Shown here: piece after piece, positions 32,320 through 33,591 of the stretch | Layout: each line of letters starts with the position of its first letter | How positions within the stretch are numbered: the first letter of the stretch is position 1 | Source: Salinivibrio siamensis | Lineage (GTDB): Bacteria > Pseudomonadota > Gammaproteobacteria > Enterobacterales > Vibrionaceae | Assembly (NCBI RefSeq): GCF_001996005.1 | Contig: NZ_MUFB01000024.1 | Span: 6,177 to 39,767, forward strand | Reading direction: 5' to 3' | DNA length: 33,591 nt | Made by a program: the position numbers and the translations under genes | Notes under the pieces: generated by a model | Told to the model about the DNA's origin: nothing | The model's input: the letters and a program-made list of their open reading frames with translations, nothing else | Databases searched by the model: none

Positions 32320-33591
32320 ATGGAACGATTCATCGCTTTGTCCGGGCCTTTGCGCAATGCATCTTACGCAGCGCGTCGTGGTGTCCGTGCCTTCTCCCGT
32401 TCACTGCTACCAGGACTTATTCTAGGGGCCGCTTTTTCTCCTTCTCTCACGCTGGCGTCGGCCAGTCCAGACAGTGGGCAAATGACGCCTGCACAGCGTC
32501 AATATGAGGCGGCCATTGATGCGATTGAGCGTGGTGAATTACGTCAATTTCGCCGCCTCAAAGCCAAGTTGCGCGATTATCCACTTTATCCATATTTAGA
32601 TTATCGTGATTTTACTCGCAACCTTGCAGAAAAGTCGCATGACTCGGTGAACAACTTTATTCAGCGTTACACCACTATGCCGTTTGCTAATAGTTTGCGC
32701 GCCGATTACCTCACACTATTAGCAGATCGAAAAGATTGGGCAACCTTGGTCGCTTTCCAACCCGATGTGCCAAGGGGAGAGCGTTATCAATGTCAGTATT
32801 ACTATGCTCACAGCCAAGCTGGTAACCGTGCGTTGGCGCGCAGTGGTGCCAAGTCTCTGTACTTATCCGGTCAATCGGTCGACAGTGCATGTGACCCCTT
32901 GTTTGATTACCTCTCCGAGCAAAAGCAACTCACTGGTGATTTAATCTTACAGCGGATGTTGCTGACCTTTGAAGGGCGCAATCGCAGTTTAATGCGTTAC
33001 CTACAAGGACAACTTCCCGACACCCACCAAGCGACGGGAAAGCAAATCATTGATCTTTACGACAAGCCTGATCAAGTCGCTGACTTTTCCAAGCGAAGCA
33101 AAGTGACCCCCTTTAACCAAACGCTTACTCGTCTCGCGTTTGAGCGACTGGCGCGCAAAGACGAAGCACAAGCCATTCGTCATTTCCGCCGCACCGTAGA
33201 AGGGCAACATTACGATAAGGATGAACGACAAGCCATTGCCGATTATCTTATTGGCCAATTGATGAATGACGATGAGCCTGCATTGGCTGCGTGGCGCGAT
33301 CGTATGCTGAGACAAAGCGACGATGATGGTCTGCTCGAGCGACGGTTTCGCTTGGCGCTGGTGGAGGGTGATTGGCACGTATTGAATCAATGGCTTTCAC
33401 TGCTCAGTGATGAGGCGAAACAGTCATTAAAATGGCGATATTGGCAGGCGCGAATTCAATTAGAGCTTGGCGACAGTCACGCGGCGAACCAGGCGTTTGA
33501 AACCATGTTGGGTGAGCGTAATTTTTACAGTGTGGCTGCCGCTCAGCACCTGGAAAAGCCGATTCATATCCCTTCGCGTACCGCCGTGTTG
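32320..33591 (+). CDS. slt: Soluble lytic murein transglycosylase Slt (3' end outside window)
   Basis: Periplasmic enzyme that cleaves the glycan strand with formation of 1,6-anhydromuropeptides. The frame is open for 424 codons from the ATG to the right edge. It starts with a long N region rich in Arg, a hydrophobic signal segment (about residues 34-53, SLLPGLILGAAFS to LASA), then QMTPAQRQYEAAIDAIERGE and the alpha-superhelical U domain (KLRDYPLYPYLDYRDF, TLLADRKDW, CQYYYAHSQAGNRALA). The catalytic C-terminal domain would lie beyond the edge, as the family is about 640 residues. AGGAG lies 11 bases before the ATG. The ettA-slt divergent pair matches E. coli. Confidence 0.93.
   Translation, partial: MERFIALSGPLRNASYAARRGVRAFSRSLLPGLILGAAFSPSLTLASASPDSGQMTPAQRQYEAAIDAIERGELRQFRRLKAKLRDYPLYPYLDYRDFTRNLAEKSHDSVNNFIQRYTTMPFANSLRADYLTLLADRKDWATLVAFQPDVPRGERYQCQYYYAHSQAGNRALARSGAKSLYLSGQSVDSACDPLFDYLSEQKQLTGDLILQRMLLTFEGRNRSLMRYLQGQLPDTHQATGKQIIDLYDKPDQVADFSKRSKVTPFNQTLTRLAFERLARKDEAQAIRHFRRTVEGQHYDKDERQAIADYLIGQLMNDDEPALAAWRDRMLRQSDDDGLLERRFRLALVEGDWHVLNQWLSLLSDEAKQSLKWRYWQARIQLELGDSHAANQAFETMLGERNFYSVAAAQHLEKPIHIPSRTAVL

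Noticed and set aside
1..33591. CRISPR array, prophage, transposase, integron attC arrays, tRNA or rRNA
   Set aside because: Looked for; no regularly spaced repeats, no phage or transposase proteins, and no tRNA/rRNA signatures were seen.

Overview
The window reads as chromosomal DNA of a gammaproteobacterium of the family Vibrionaceae. The deo/serB/radA/ettA/slt order, the NupC close to the Vibrio cholerae type, the serB-plzC-radA synteny and the polar c-di-GMP gene content all point there. Base composition near 50% G+C would suit Salinivibrio or a relative, but the genus is a guess. Coding density is high, nearly all genes are complete housekeeping genes, and there is no prophage, transposase, CRISPR array, rRNA or tRNA.

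Region 1 (1-7341, + strand) is a type I secretion and biofilm-adhesin control operon: LapB-type ABC exporter (5' end cut by the window edge), LapC-type membrane fusion protein, LapE/TolC-type outer membrane channel, an OmpA-like lipoprotein, and a LapD-type inside-out c-di-GMP receptor with degenerate GGDEF and EAL domains. Genes overlap or are closely spaced. The substrate adhesin and the LapG protease are not in the window.

Region 2 (7338-16225) holds, on the minus strand, a small GNAT-like gene, holD and rimI; then a + strand PAS-GGDEF-EAL enzyme; then nlpI and pnp on the minus strand; then prfC on the + strand. pnp keeps its own promoter and the long leader hairpin expected of an RNase III-controlled transcript, but rpsO, its usual upstream partner, is absent, so a rearrangement breakpoint probably lies between pnp and prfC.

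Region 3 (16379-22884, + strand) is nucleoside scavenging: a TatD-family nuclease with a fused N-terminal small-protein module, the Na+/nucleoside symporter NupC, a 56-residue XapX membrane protein, then deoC-deoA-deoB. CRP-like and CytR-like sites can be proposed before nupC, and a weaker CRP site before deoC. A folded, repeat-like element of about 190 bp sits in the deoC leader.

Region 4 (22995-33591) contains a YtjB-type membrane protein (-), serB (+), a large double-PilZ protein (-), radA (+), an M23 endopeptidase preceded by a single-domain PilZ protein (both -), ettA (-), and the 5' two thirds of slt (+), which runs off the right edge. Four separate c-di-GMP proteins or receptors (LapD, GGDEF-EAL, two PilZ proteins) occur in 34 kb, which is the strongest functional theme besides nucleoside catabolism.
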